The notes under the pieces were generated by a model, which was not told the origin of the DNA, did not search any database, and saw nothing but the letters and a program-made list of their open reading frames with translations. DNA of 64,000 nt from Rhizobacter sp. Root1221 (GTDB taxonomy: Bacteria > Pseudomonadota > Gammaproteobacteria > Burkholderiales > Burkholderiaceae_C): contig NZ_LMDI01000001.1 of the NCBI RefSeq assembly GCF_001425785.1, positions 1 to 64,000 on the forward strand, given 5' to 3'. A program made the translations under genes and the position numbers. Of the stretch, positions 37,527 to 46,961 are shown one piece after another (position 1 is the stretch's first letter; each line of letters starts with the position of its first letter).

Positions 37527-38172
37527 GGGAATCTTCCTTTCGGGCTGTGCCGGGTTCGGAGGGTGAAGGAAGGGCGGAATTTCGCACTGCCTGTCAGCCG
37601 GTCCAACCGAAGGGGACGGTCGAGGGAGACACCGCGCGCGCAGGGGCCCATGACGCAGCAAAGCGTCACTCCCTGCAACAGGCTAAGTTGTGAAAGAGCG
37701 GGTGCGTCTTGCCGAGCCCGAAGGCGCGACACGCGCGCCAAAGGCGCCGTTGATGAACCTGTGGGCTCGCCAATGTGTCGAATTGTGCGCCTACTGCGCC
37801 CTTCGCGGACTGACCGGCGTCGGTTTAGTCAAGTACTCGGGTCGAACAGCTTTGTGGCGCCAATACACGCGAGTCGAAAGACCGCTTGGGTTCGGACAAC
37901 ATTCGACCTCGCTCGCCCACTGACCGCTGTCCGTTAGGTTGCCGACCGGCTAGAGGGCACCGCAGTTGCTGTGCGATCCAGCCTCATTGACCATTGCGCT
38001 GCCCGCCAAGGCCTCACGCAAGTGGGCAGTAGGCCGGTCGCAACAGCTGGCGCGCGGCGGTTAGAGAGCGCGTTGGGTGCGCCAGCGCGAAGCCGAGACG
38101 CAGGGTTGATGCGGGCGACGCCAGTGAAATCATGAGTGCTCCACACCGGCAACGGCACGAAGGAGCCTCTAG
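37527..38172. other. Unassigned stretch
   Basis: About 645 bases. Short open frames exist on both strands (for example 37690-37923 plus) but lack good ribosome binding sites or protein-like composition. The promoter of the Zn-binding gene must lie here; AAGGAG at 38159-38164 is its ribosome binding site. Confidence 0.35.
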
Positions 38173-39645
38173 ATGGTTGCGACCACGATTTGGAAGGACG
38201 CGAATGGCACGAACGGGCGCGCGCTCGCGACGGGGCCGGGCGGCGGTGCCCTGATCACACCGACGTTGCTGGGGCGGACCGCACCCCGCATCCCGATCGG
38301 CGGCCGCATCCGCGCCGGCATCAAGGTCCTGACGCGCAAGGCCATCGAGGTCGCGGAGGCCAAGCGGATCTACGACGAAGGCGTGGCGCAAGGCCGCGGC
38401 TTCGAGACGATCGAGCGCGACATCGTCGCGAAGTGCGACGGATTGAGCAATCCACTCACGCCGAAGAACGTCCCGTACTTCACGGTGCGTGGCGAGGACT
38501 TCCCCAATCCCGAGATCGCGCGCCAGATCATGGACCTGTACGCGGAGGACCGCGGCGACGGCGTGCGGTGCCTCTACCGCTTTCCCGTGATCTTCCCGGC
38601 CGACGCGTGGCAGAACGTGATGCCGCATGAACTGGTCACCTGGACCGCCAGCGAGCGTAGGTTCTGGTCCGAATACTCGGAGGACGGCCAGACGCGCTAC
38701 TGCATGACCCACCAGCCCATCCCGGTGAGCAACGGCCAGCGCACGATCCGCATCTTCGGTGGACGCAAGTCCATGCCGCGGCCGGAGAACAACGGCCTGT
38801 GCGAGCCCGAGGCGTGCCCCGAGTACCAGTCGAAGAAGTGCAACCTCTCGGGACGCTTCATTTTCTTCATCCCGGGCATCAGGACGCTGGATGCGTTCGA
38901 TCTGCCGACCAACAGCTTCTACGCGATGCAGTCCGCGATCGAGAAGTTCCAGGCCATCGGCTTCATGCGCGGCGGGCGGATCTCCGGCTTCCTCGACGGC
39001 AAGCGCACGCCGTTTTTCATCACCAAGCGGCTGGTCGAGGTTTCCCGCATCGGCGACGACGGCAGGCCGACGCGCGTCTCGCAGTGGCTGATCGAGCTGG
39101 AGGCGCCGGCGGACGTCACTGCGCTGCTGCGCCCCGACGACGGCCTGGAGGCGCTAGAGCAGCGGGCTGCAGAGGCGACGGCGCTGCTCGAGGGGCGACC
39201 GACATCGGATCCCAAGGTCAGCGAGGACGGCGTGATCGACATGGACGAGCCGGCGAGCAAGGGCTCGGATGCAGGAAGCAGGTCTGCGATGCCCGAGGCG
39301 GCGACGGCCCCGCGGGCGGCACGCGCGGCCTCGGACGCGCGGCAGGCCAGTGAGCCACACGCGAGGTGTACTGCGAGCCCAACTGAGGCGCCCGCGGCCG
39401 CCAAGCAGTCCGTCGCGGGCGCCAAGGTGGTAGCGCAAGCCGATGTCGCGTGGATCCTCGACGCCGCCGTGGCCCTGGGAGTCCCCGCGGATCGCTTCGA
39501 GCAGTACGCCGAGAAGCGCTGGGGCAAGGGCTGGAAGCTGGCCACGGGCGGGCGCAAGCGTGCGCTCGACGAGGTGACCGCGTTCGCGGACGACGCGGGC
39601 GGCTTCCAGGAGAAGGTGAAGGCCGAGCTCGAAGTGTTCAGCTGA
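38173..39645 (+). CDS. Zn-binding element backbone protein
   Basis: 490 residues; ATG at 38173 after AAGGAG. The N-terminal half belongs to the family annotated hydrolase or metal-binding protein on integrative elements of Burkholderiales, and resembles phage Gp3-like recombination directionality factors. Four cysteines could bind zinc: Cys177, Cys210, Cys215 and Cys223 (CMTHQPIP, then CEPEACPEYQSKKC). After about 345 a low-complexity Ala/Pro linker leads to a C-terminal domain (WILDAAVALGVPADRFEQYA). Followed 79 bases later by sbcD, so likely in one operon with the nuclease. Molecular function is not established. Confidence 0.7.
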   Translation: MVATTIWKDANGTNGRALATGPGGGALITPTLLGRTAPRIPIGGRIRAGIKVLTRKAIEVAEAKRIYDEGVAQGRGFETIERDIVAKCDGLSNPLTPKNVPYFTVRGEDFPNPEIARQIMDLYAEDRGDGVRCLYRFPVIFPADAWQNVMPHELVTWTASERRFWSEYSEDGQTRYCMTHQPIPVSNGQRTIRIFGGRKSMPRPENNGLCEPEACPEYQSKKCNLSGRFIFFIPGIRTLDAFDLPTNSFYAMQSAIEKFQAIGFMRGGRISGFLDGKRTPFFITKRLVEVSRIGDDGRPTRVSQWLIELEAPADVTALLRPDDGLEALEQRAAEATALLEGRPTSDPKVSEDGVIDMDEPASKGSDAGSRSAMPEAATAPRAARAASDARQASEPHARCTASPTEAPAAAKQSVAGAKVVAQADVAWILDAAVALGVPADRFEQYAEKRWGKGWKLATGGRKRALDEVTAFADDAGGFQEKVKAELEVFS

Positions 39646-39724
39646 GCCGTTGAGAGCAACGTCACCGGCGGGATCCTTACTCAGCCGGCGGCATCCCGAG
39701 CATCCCATCACGAAAGGACGAACC

Positions 39725-41038
39725 ATGATTCGAATCGGTCACTTCTCCGACCTTCACTACAGCGCCAAGAACCTCGAGGAGGCCGACCGCTGCTTCGGCT
39801 TCGCGGTCAACGAGGCGATCCGCCGCGGCATCGACGTCGCGGTGCTGTCAGGCGACGCGACGGACCACGCGCTGGAAATGCATAACCCGGCCGTTGAGCG
39901 GCTGGAGCGCCAAGTCGCCAGGCTGGCCGACCACTGCCCGGTGCTGATGCTGCAGGGTACGTTCTCGCACGAGCCACCCGGCACGCTGGCCACCTTCGGC
40001 ATGCTGCGCGGTCGGTGGCCCATCAAGGTGGTCCAGCGCATCTGCCAGCTTGCCCTGCTCGACGACGGCAGTTGGGCCGAAAGCGAGGGCTGGCGATTCG
40101 ATACGGTCCCCGCAGTCCGCGCGCTTTTCACCTGCGTGCCCACCGTGAACAAGGCCAACGTCGCGGCCGCGGTGGGCGCGGCGGACGCGGCGATCGCCCA
40201 CGGCGAGGAACTCACGGCGCTGCTGGCGGGCTACGCGCCCGTCAACGGCGCTGCGCGGCAGTCGCTGATCCCGACGATCGCGGTGTCGCACGGCACGGTG
40301 AACGGCTGCGTCACAGAGCACGGCGTGCCGATGGCCGGCTTCGATCACGAGTTCACCACTGGGTCGCTATTCAGCGCTGGCGCGCAAGCGTTCCTGCTAG
40401 GTCACATCCACCGCCACCAGAGCTGGGAGGATGGCGGGCGGCTCGTGGCGTATGCCGGCTCCATCGGGCGCTTCCACCACGGCGAGATCGGCGACAAGGG
40501 GTTCCTGTTGTGGGATGTCGGCGCGTCCCTCGCCCGGTGCGAGTTGGTGGCCACGCCGGCACGCCGGACGCTGGACCTCGTCTTCGAGGGAGTGCCTGAC
40601 CTGGCGCAGATCACGGTCGCGGTCGAGGCGCAGGCCATCGCGGGTGCCCACGTGCGCGTGCGCTGGACCGTCGCGGATGAGGACAGGCACCAAGTGGACC
40701 GCGAGGCGATCCGGCGGGCGCTGAATGGGGCGGCTGACATCCAGCTCGAAGGTCGCGTGGTGCCGATCGTGCGCAGCCGGGCAGCGGGAATCTCCAAGAG
40801 CGCGAGCCTGGCGGACAAGGTTCGCGCCTGGTGCAAGGTGGCCGGGGTGAAGGCGGAACCACTGCTTGACTGCATCACGGAATTGGATTGCCACGACCCA
40901 AGCTTCATCGCCGCGAACGTCTTGGCGATGCGGGCACCTTTGTCTGCGATCGAGCAACGCGTTTGCATGGACCTCGACCAGCAACTGCCGCCTGCATCCG
41001 AGCGCGGCGGCGCGACCGCGGCGCTGGAACTCTTCTGA
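39725..41038 (+). CDS. SbcD/Mre11-like metallophosphoesterase
   Basis: 437 residues, ATG at 39725 after AAAGGA. Calcineurin-type motifs: HFSDLH (Asp9, His11), LSGDATDH (Asp44), GTFSHE (His82, where Mre11 usually has GNHD), VSHG (His189) and GHIH (His227, His229). It should be the nuclease half of an SbcCD/Mre11-Rad50-like complex. The ATPase half is encoded at 48029-50530, almost 7 kb away, and the space between is filled with candidate defence genes and an insertion sequence. Normally the two genes are adjacent. Confidence 0.85.
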   Translation: MIRIGHFSDLHYSAKNLEEADRCFGFAVNEAIRRGIDVAVLSGDATDHALEMHNPAVERLERQVARLADHCPVLMLQGTFSHEPPGTLATFGMLRGRWPIKVVQRICQLALLDDGSWAESEGWRFDTVPAVRALFTCVPTVNKANVAAAVGAADAAIAHGEELTALLAGYAPVNGAARQSLIPTIAVSHGTVNGCVTEHGVPMAGFDHEFTTGSLFSAGAQAFLLGHIHRHQSWEDGGRLVAYAGSIGRFHHGEIGDKGFLLWDVGASLARCELVATPARRTLDLVFEGVPDLAQITVAVEAQAIAGAHVRVRWTVADEDRHQVDREAIRRALNGAADIQLEGRVVPIVRSRAAGISKSASLADKVRAWCKVAGVKAEPLLDCITELDCHDPSFIAANVLAMRAPLSAIEQRVCMDLDQQLPPASERGGATAALELF

Positions 41039-41388
41039 CCTGAGACGGAGGCACACGGGGCGGCACTGCCCGGTTGCGCGCCTGATTTCCGACCGATACA
41101 GGTCGTGGACCCAGCACTGCCAGCACCGTGGGCAAGCCGCACCCGACCTGCTGCCGGTCGCAGCTTCAGGGCAAGCGAGCGCTGCTACACAGGAGCCGCC
41201 CGCGTTTCCGAAGGGCTGCTGAGAACCGCACTGCTGTCGGCCGGGATGGCAGCTTCGGCGGCCATTGACGACCCTTTGCGGTCGCTCGCGTTGCTTCTCA
41301 AGCGATCGCTAAGGCGCGGTGGCGCTCGTTGGCCATTGAGGCAGCCGCCGGACCCGCCCAGAGCGAACTTCGGCCTGTCGAACAAATG
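41039..41388. other. Unassigned junction stretch
   Basis: 350 bases between sbcD and the convergent AIPR gene. Contains the right copy of the 62-nt inverted repeat (41213-41274). No gene supported. The left boundary of the inserted cargo probably lies here. Confidence 0.45.
41213..41274. repeat. 62-nt inverted repeat, right copy
   Basis: Inverted match to 36680-36741 at 55 of 62 positions, with GGGATGGCAGCTTCGGCGG in the centre (GGGATGGTAGCTTCGGCGG in the other copy). Confidence 0.8.
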
Positions 41389-43077
41389 TCACTTTGCCGA
41401 AGCTAGTTCAGCACACAGCACATCAATCGGATCGGCCTTCTTGCGCATCACATCCTTGGAGTACTGTGCGACCAACTTCGCCGACAACTTCTTGCACCAT
41501 GTTGGACTCTTTAGTTCGTTCTTGTAGTCGAACGCTTCCCCTTCATCGCCAACAACCTCGGCGTTTAGGTCGAGCGCAAGCGACTTTGCCAAGCTCTCGA
41601 TGATCTCTAGAAGTTCATTCATTTTTTTCGACGCGATGATCTTCTCCATGTTCTGAAGCATCGCCACACCTACCGAATCAGTTCGAAGAAGGCTGACGAC
41701 TGCATAAGCCAAGAAGTACTTCGTCAAGTTGTAATATGCAAATTGCTTGTTGTCGATCGCCTCAAGCGCCGACTCAATAGTCTTGAAAATTTCCCAATAT
41801 CCAAAGATTCGGGCGCCCGTCACATCAGGCCTGCCGAATATTTGAGAGTGGAGTTCATCCATTACTTTGTACTTCTGATGACAGCTCCACGGCTGCGCCA
41901 AATCCATTGCAAGCAGGATCAGTCCTGCAGACTCGTTGCTCAGTACGGATTTACCCTTGTTGGCCTCGCCTTGCTTGATCTCATAGGCGACAGAGTCCTC
42001 GCTGACCGCGGCAACCTCAGCCTGCAGGCGCTGCTGAATCTTGTGGTTGGACTTCAGATCCCGCGCCTTGATTGCATTCTGGTTGTTGCTGTTGGTCGTG
42101 ATCGCCTGGGAAAGAGGCGTGTTGCCCTTTGTTTCGATGAGCTTTACAAGAATCTTTAGGTCCTCGGTGATTTTCGATTTCTCCGCCATCAACGATGTGA
42201 GGCTTTGAGCACCGTTGACCACAACATAGTCCTCAACCTCAATTCGCTCCTCCGTTTCGGAGGTGATCTTCCTGCAAAGAACGTTGATACCATTGTGGTA
42301 CAGCGGAAAATTCTTATGCTCACCCTTATCCTTGATGCTTGCCCTCAGCCCCTTGTTGACTTTAGTGTTGCCTAGGGCAAATCGTACGTTTTGCTCGAAG
42401 AGTCGACCATCGATGATCCCATCCATCTTTAGGAGGTTCAGGGCCGGCGCCAGAAAGATCCTGGCAGCTGCACCGCCAGCGTCGTATTCGATGACATCTG
42501 TGTCCGAGACATCGAAGTAATAGACGTCCTTGATACCGCCATCGACATTGAGATCGACGTAATCTCTTGCGATTGCGTCTGCGTCATAAAGCTCGATGTT
42601 CGATAACTTGGTCAGAATTGCCTTTGCGTCATCGTTTGCTCGGGCATTGCTAATGAAGATGCCACGTACGTCGTACGCATCGACTTTTGCTGCCAGTCCG
42701 GTTCTTAGAATCGTCTGCTTCAGCTTTTCGTTCTTTGTCTCCGCGAGAACTTCGGCGATCTTCTCCTTGCTATCGAACTGCTGAAGAGTCCCGAAGAACT
42801 CTTTCAAATCGGTATCGCCAAACTCAGCGCCGTCCTTGGTCTTCGTTTTCGCTTGGACGATGAAAACGACTTCAGAAACATCGTCGACATAGATGGCATC
42901 CACGCCCTTGTCATGCTTTGCATCCACGCAAGCATCATCAGCGTCTATCTCCTCCAGTCGATAGATGTGCTCCAAAAACCATCTGATGAAGCGACCTGAG
43001 AAATCTGGGGCTCGTTTCTCATATGCCTTGAGATGGTGTTCGGAAAATGCGTTGTGATTGAGATCGACGGCCTTCAT
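41389..43077 (-). CDS. AIPR-family abortive phage resistance protein
   Basis: 562 residues; ATG at 43077 after AAGGA. An N-terminal Mrr/Cap4-like nuclease segment, KGVDAIYVDD (Asp60) then VFIVQAKT with Gln75-x-Lys77, precedes the AIPR domain (FPLYHNGINVLCRKI, VVNGAQSLTSLM, ITTNSNNQNAIKARDL), known from abortive-infection phage resistance proteins. The base composition is clearly more A/T-rich than its neighbours, indicating separate transfer. Transcribed opposite to the backbone and next to an insertion sequence. Probably a single-gene defence module that degrades nucleic acid on infection. Confidence 0.85.
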   Translation of the reverse strand: MKAVDLNHNAFSEHHLKAYEKRAPDFSGRFIRWFLEHIYRLEEIDADDACVDAKHDKGVDAIYVDDVSEVVFIVQAKTKTKDGAEFGDTDLKEFFGTLQQFDSKEKIAEVLAETKNEKLKQTILRTGLAAKVDAYDVRGIFISNARANDDAKAILTKLSNIELYDADAIARDYVDLNVDGGIKDVYYFDVSDTDVIEYDAGGAAARIFLAPALNLLKMDGIIDGRLFEQNVRFALGNTKVNKGLRASIKDKGEHKNFPLYHNGINVLCRKITSETEERIEVEDYVVVNGAQSLTSLMAEKSKITEDLKILVKLIETKGNTPLSQAITTNSNNQNAIKARDLKSNHKIQQRLQAEVAAVSEDSVAYEIKQGEANKGKSVLSNESAGLILLAMDLAQPWSCHQKYKVMDELHSQIFGRPDVTGARIFGYWEIFKTIESALEAIDNKQFAYYNLTKYFLAYAVVSLLRTDSVGVAMLQNMEKIIASKKMNELLEIIESLAKSLALDLNAEVVGDEGEAFDYKNELKSPTWCKKLSAKLVAQYSKDVMRKKADPIDVLCAELASAK

Positions 43078-43362
43078 CAGTCATCCTTGTTGGCGAGTCA
43101 TTGATTCTGCAGCAGCGCCACCCGTGTGTCGCGGCTAATTAAGTCAGGGAAGGGCACAGTTCGGGTTGGCTGCTGCTGTCGCGGAGACGATGAAGGGCAG
43201 CAAGGAGTACGCAGGGGTTCGTCCCACCGCTGCCAATGGCCGCAGCTGGCCGAAACCAACGGCCAATTCGACCCAGAGGAGGCCGCCGGAAGGCGCCGAG
43301 CAGACGTTCAGGCATCATTGAGTCCAAGTTCGCACCGACCGTTGCGCAACGCGGCTCGATCA
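43078..43362. other. Gap between AIPR gene and insertion sequence
   Basis: 285 bases, ending in the left target duplication CGATCA (43357-43362). No gene is supported. Confidence 0.4.
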
Positions 43363-45274
43363 CCCGAGTTCGACACCAACCGACGCAAGTGGTTGATTTG
43401 CTTGAAGTGGCGACTTGAAATTGCCACTACAGCAGGCTCATTTGGGCGTCGTGGGCGGGTTTCTTGATGTGGAGTGCGGCCAAGACTTGGGCTTGGCGTG
43501 GGTGGACGGTGGAGACGCCGTGGATGGGCGCTGTGTTGTTGATGCTGACGGTGTGCCGTTGGATGCGGCGCAGGTCGGCCAGGGCGGATTCCGGGGACAG
43601 GTCGCTGCCGGCGAGCTTGAGACGCTGGCGCATGACGCGGTACAGGATCAGCGCCATGAAGCAGATGCTGGCGTGGGCCTTGATGCGTTCGGGCAGGCGA
43701 TGGAAGACCGGGGCGATCTCGATCTCGGACTTCAGCACCCGGAAGCCGCGCTCGATGTCAGCCAGCGACTTGTAGCGTTTGACCACCTCGGCCGGGGTCA
43801 TGTCTTTGACGTTGGTGACCAGCATCAGCTTGCCGTCCATGAGTTGCGCTCGCGCGAGTGCGGTCTCATCGATCGCATAGGTGAACAGATCGGACTTCAG
43901 GTCAACCTTGATGATGCGCGCCAGATGGGCGTCGCTGACCTCGTGGAAGAAGCGGGCCTTGGCGCCGGAATCTGAGAGCTTGCGGCCACGCTGGGCTTTG
44001 CCCTCGTCCTGGGCATCGAGCTTGCCAGCCAACTGGTCGGCACGTTGCTGCAAGGTATGGATGCGTGCGAGGCGTTCCTGGGTCTGCTCGGCCGCGCGCA
44101 GCGGGTTGTGCGCCACCATCAGACGATGGCCTTGCCACTGCGCCTCCTCGACGATCTCTTCGCTGGCCTGGGCGGCACGCTCGCTCATAGGCTCCAGGAG
44201 ATCGACGAACTCGCCGTAGCGCCGCCCGGGCACTGCCAGGATGAACTCCAGCGCTCGATCGCCGGCGACGTGCAACTTGGCCAACGCCTCGATATTGTCG
44301 AGCGAGAGCAAACCACGATCAGCCACCACGACCAGGCGACGGATATGCGGGTAGCGCGACAGCACCTTCTTGAGCGTGGGCTCCAGCGTCGGCGCCTCGG
44401 CCGTGTTGCCGTCGAAGACCTCGTGGTAGATCGGCATGCCGTCGGCGGTCTGAACGACGCCCAGCATGAACTGACGCGCGATGATCCCTTCCTTGGACAT
44501 GCCGAAGTGGCGCACGTCGCCATCTTGCTGGCTGTGGCCCGCGGCGCGGATGGTGGTGAGGTCATAGAACACCACCGAGAGGTCTTCGTCGATGAGCGGG
44601 CGCAGCAACCGGGCCACGCAGTTGTCGACGGCTTCCTGGTGGTCCATCAACGCATCCATGCTGCGCAGCAGGTGCTGATGGTTCAGCTTGGCCACGTCGA
44701 TGCCGGGCATGCTGACGGTCTGCAGCCAGCGAAGCACGCCCAACTTGGACTCCAGGTCACACAGCCGGTTGAAGACCATCACGCGGATCGCGTGCTCGAC
44801 CGCGGTGGTGAACCGAGCACGCCGGAAGACAGACCCCAAGCCGTCCAAGCCGAGCTCATGCCAGAGCGCGTCGAGCGCCCAGACATCGCCCAGGGAGAGC
44901 GCCGACTCGAAGCGCACCTGAGGATCAGCACCCTCTGCTACAGGACGCCCCTTGGCGCGAAGCAAGCCGTTGAGCAGAGAGTCGACCTGGCCTCCGTTCT
45001 CGTCGATGCGACCCAAGGTGGCCACCGTGCGCTGGCGGGGCTTGCCGTGTTCATCGCGGAAGGACTCGACCAGTTGCGCATAGGTGCGTTCGCCGGATCG
45101 GGTGAGCTTGATGAACATGAGGCAAGTGTAGCCAAGACATCGATAGATGCCAACACGCGCACATATGTAAACGTGCCACTACAGAAAACCCAGAAATGCA
45201 CGCCTAAGTCATTGATTTTATTGACGCCGGCGACCGGAAATCGCTGAAAACAGCGATTTGGTGTCGAACTCGGG
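43363..45274 (-). mobile_element. Complete IS1634-like insertion sequence
   Basis: 1912 bp. Terminal inverted repeats of 17 identical bases: CCCGAGTTCGACACCAA at 43363-43379 and its complement at 45258-45274. Both ends are flanked by CGATCA (43357-43362 and 45275-45280), a 6-bp target duplication, which fits the family and shows recent insertion. One intact transposase gene. A hairpin (AAATCGCTG-AAAA-CAGCGATTT, 45238-45259) near the transposase-proximal end may block read-in transcription. It sits between the AIPR gene and the reverse transcriptase and breaks no recognisable gene. Confidence 0.92.
43427..45118 (-). CDS. IS1634-family DDE transposase
   Basis: 563 residues, apparently intact. 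DDE-type: VVFYDLTTIR (first Asp), LVVVADRGLLS (second Asp), and the IS4-type Y-x2-R-x3-E-x6-K-like box DIERGFRVLKSEIEIAPVFH (Glu). The N-terminal MFIKLTRSGERTYAQLVESF is typical of IS1634 proteins. Both ends of its element are complete, so it may still be active. Confidence 0.93.
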   Translation of the reverse strand: MFIKLTRSGERTYAQLVESFRDEHGKPRQRTVATLGRIDENGGQVDSLLNGLLRAKGRPVAEGADPQVRFESALSLGDVWALDALWHELGLDGLGSVFRRARFTTAVEHAIRVMVFNRLCDLESKLGVLRWLQTVSMPGIDVAKLNHQHLLRSMDALMDHQEAVDNCVARLLRPLIDEDLSVVFYDLTTIRAAGHSQQDGDVRHFGMSKEGIIARQFMLGVVQTADGMPIYHEVFDGNTAEAPTLEPTLKKVLSRYPHIRRLVVVADRGLLSLDNIEALAKLHVAGDRALEFILAVPGRRYGEFVDLLEPMSERAAQASEEIVEEAQWQGHRLMVAHNPLRAAEQTQERLARIHTLQQRADQLAGKLDAQDEGKAQRGRKLSDSGAKARFFHEVSDAHLARIIKVDLKSDLFTYAIDETALARAQLMDGKLMLVTNVKDMTPAEVVKRYKSLADIERGFRVLKSEIEIAPVFHRLPERIKAHASICFMALILYRVMRQRLKLAGSDLSPESALADLRRIQRHTVSINNTAPIHGVSTVHPRQAQVLAALHIKKPAHDAQMSLL

Positions 45275-45359
45275 CGATCACGTATCCCGGCAACCCTGGG
45301 TGCCACCTTGTTGACGCCAGTATCATGGCGCCAGCGCCCCATGCTCTGGCAGAGATTGA

Positions 45360-46961
45360 ATGCACATCGACGACGCGATCACCGCAGCACTTCGCAATGT
45401 GGCCGAGCACGGCGATACGGACATCTTCCCGTTCCCGTTCGAGAACCTGCTGTTCCGCGACCGACTGTCGTATGCAGCCGGCCTGATCAAAGCCATTCAC
45501 TCAAAACCCGATCACTGGCTTTCGACCTATCCACCCGAAACCATCCGCAGCCTGACCCAGGTCGGCTACGCCGGGTTTCGTTGGGCGACGCTGGTCGATC
45601 CCTTCTGGAACGCGTACTACTTGTCGCTGGTGCTCTCGATCGCGGACAAGATCGAATCAGTCCGCGTCTCGGAAGCCGCTAGCACGGTGTTCTCCTATCG
45701 CTTTCACTGGCAGAACGCCGACGCCAAGATTTTCAAGGACAGCACCTGGGTTGACTTCAGGAAGCAGTGCCTGACGCTCAGTGAGACCTACCCGGTGGTC
45801 GTCCAGACAGACATTTCTGACTTCTATCCCCGCATCTACCACCACCGCATAGAAAACGCACTTCAGCGCCTACCTGGCGTGGGAGATCAGCCGAAGCGAG
45901 TCATGGACCTGCTCAAACAGTTCTCGCAGAACGTGTCCTACGGCTTGCCGGTGGGTGGACCCGCTTCGAGGATCCTGGCAGAACTGTCTCTCGACGGCGT
46001 TGACAAGCTGCTGATTCGGCGCGGCGTGCGCTTCTGCCGATACGCCGATGACTACGCCATCTTCTGCTCCGACAAGGCCGAGGCCTATCGCACACTGGTC
46101 TTCCTGTCCGAGAAGCTGGCGAATGAAGGCCTGGTTCTTCAGAAGAAGAAAACGCGGATCCTCTCAGCACAAGAGTTTCGGGAGACGGCTCAGCTATTGG
46201 ATCCTGCCGAGGCGGCGAACGCGCTTGCGTCCGAAGAGCAAAAGCTGCTGAGCATCTCGCTGCGATTTGATCCCTATTCGCCGACGGCCGAAGAGGATTA
46301 CGAGGAACTCAAGGGCGCCATCCAGGATCTCGACATCATCGGCATCCTCGGTCGCGAGATCGCCAAGACAACGATCGACTCGGCCGTGGCCAAGCAGGCC
46401 GTTCAGGCAATCCTCGTCCTCGATCCGGCGCAACAGCAGCAGGCGGTGGGCATGCTGCTCGATGGCGACAACGTCATGACACTCGCACCGGTGTTTGTGG
46501 CGGTTATGCGTGTCGTGCGCGATGTATACGCGAGTTCGGCCGCCGACGCTCGGGCGCGAATCGATGAAGCTCTTTGCAAGCTATGGACCGAGCGATCTCC
46601 GCTGCTGTCGGTTGAAGTCAACCTGTCCTACTTCATCCGCGCGTTGGCGGGGGACCAAATCCAGCAGAAAGAAGAGATCCTTATCAAGATCTTCGAAGAT
46701 AGCGCCAATCCGATGATTCGCCGCATGGTTATCTTGGTGATGGCCAAGTGGTCGTGCCACTACTGGCTGTCTGATGCGAAGTTGAAATACGGTGGAATGT
46801 CGATCTTCGAGCGACGTGCGTTCATCATCGCGTCCTACTTCCTAGGTGACGAAGGCAAACACTGGCGCGATCACGTCAAGAGTAGTTGGTCCGAAGCGGA
46901 ACTACTGACCCGCGATTGGTTTTCTACTCGATTCCAGACCAACAGGAGCGTACCGGTGTGA
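45360..46961 (+). CDS. Defence-type reverse transcriptase
   Basis: 533 residues. Reverse-transcriptase palm: QTDISDFYPRIYHHRI (Asp151) is block A, LPVGGPASRILAEL block B, and FCRYADDYAIFC (Asp230, Asp231) block C. It lacks the maturase and endonuclease domains of group II introns and the retron fold, and the last 280 residues are helical, as in UG/Abi-type defence reverse transcriptases. ATG at 45360. Its stop overlaps the GTG of the nuclease gene (GTGA), so the two are coupled. Probably an antiviral DRT-like system; I cannot place it in a numbered class. Confidence 0.8.
   Translation: MHIDDAITAALRNVAEHGDTDIFPFPFENLLFRDRLSYAAGLIKAIHSKPDHWLSTYPPETIRSLTQVGYAGFRWATLVDPFWNAYYLSLVLSIADKIESVRVSEAASTVFSYRFHWQNADAKIFKDSTWVDFRKQCLTLSETYPVVVQTDISDFYPRIYHHRIENALQRLPGVGDQPKRVMDLLKQFSQNVSYGLPVGGPASRILAELSLDGVDKLLIRRGVRFCRYADDYAIFCSDKAEAYRTLVFLSEKLANEGLVLQKKKTRILSAQEFRETAQLLDPAEAANALASEEQKLLSISLRFDPYSPTAEEDYEELKGAIQDLDIIGILGREIAKTTIDSAVAKQAVQAILVLDPAQQQQAVGMLLDGDNVMTLAPVFVAVMRVVRDVYASSAADARARIDEALCKLWTERSPLLSVEVNLSYFIRALAGDQIQQKEEILIKIFEDSANPMIRRMVILVMAKWSCHYWLSDAKLKYGGMSIFERRAFIIASYFLGDEGKHWRDHVKSSWSEAELLTRDWFSTRFQTNRSVPV

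Noticed and set aside
44045-45247. 400-codon plus-strand frame inside the insertion sequence
   Set aside because: Antisense to the transposase, which carries all DDE residues.
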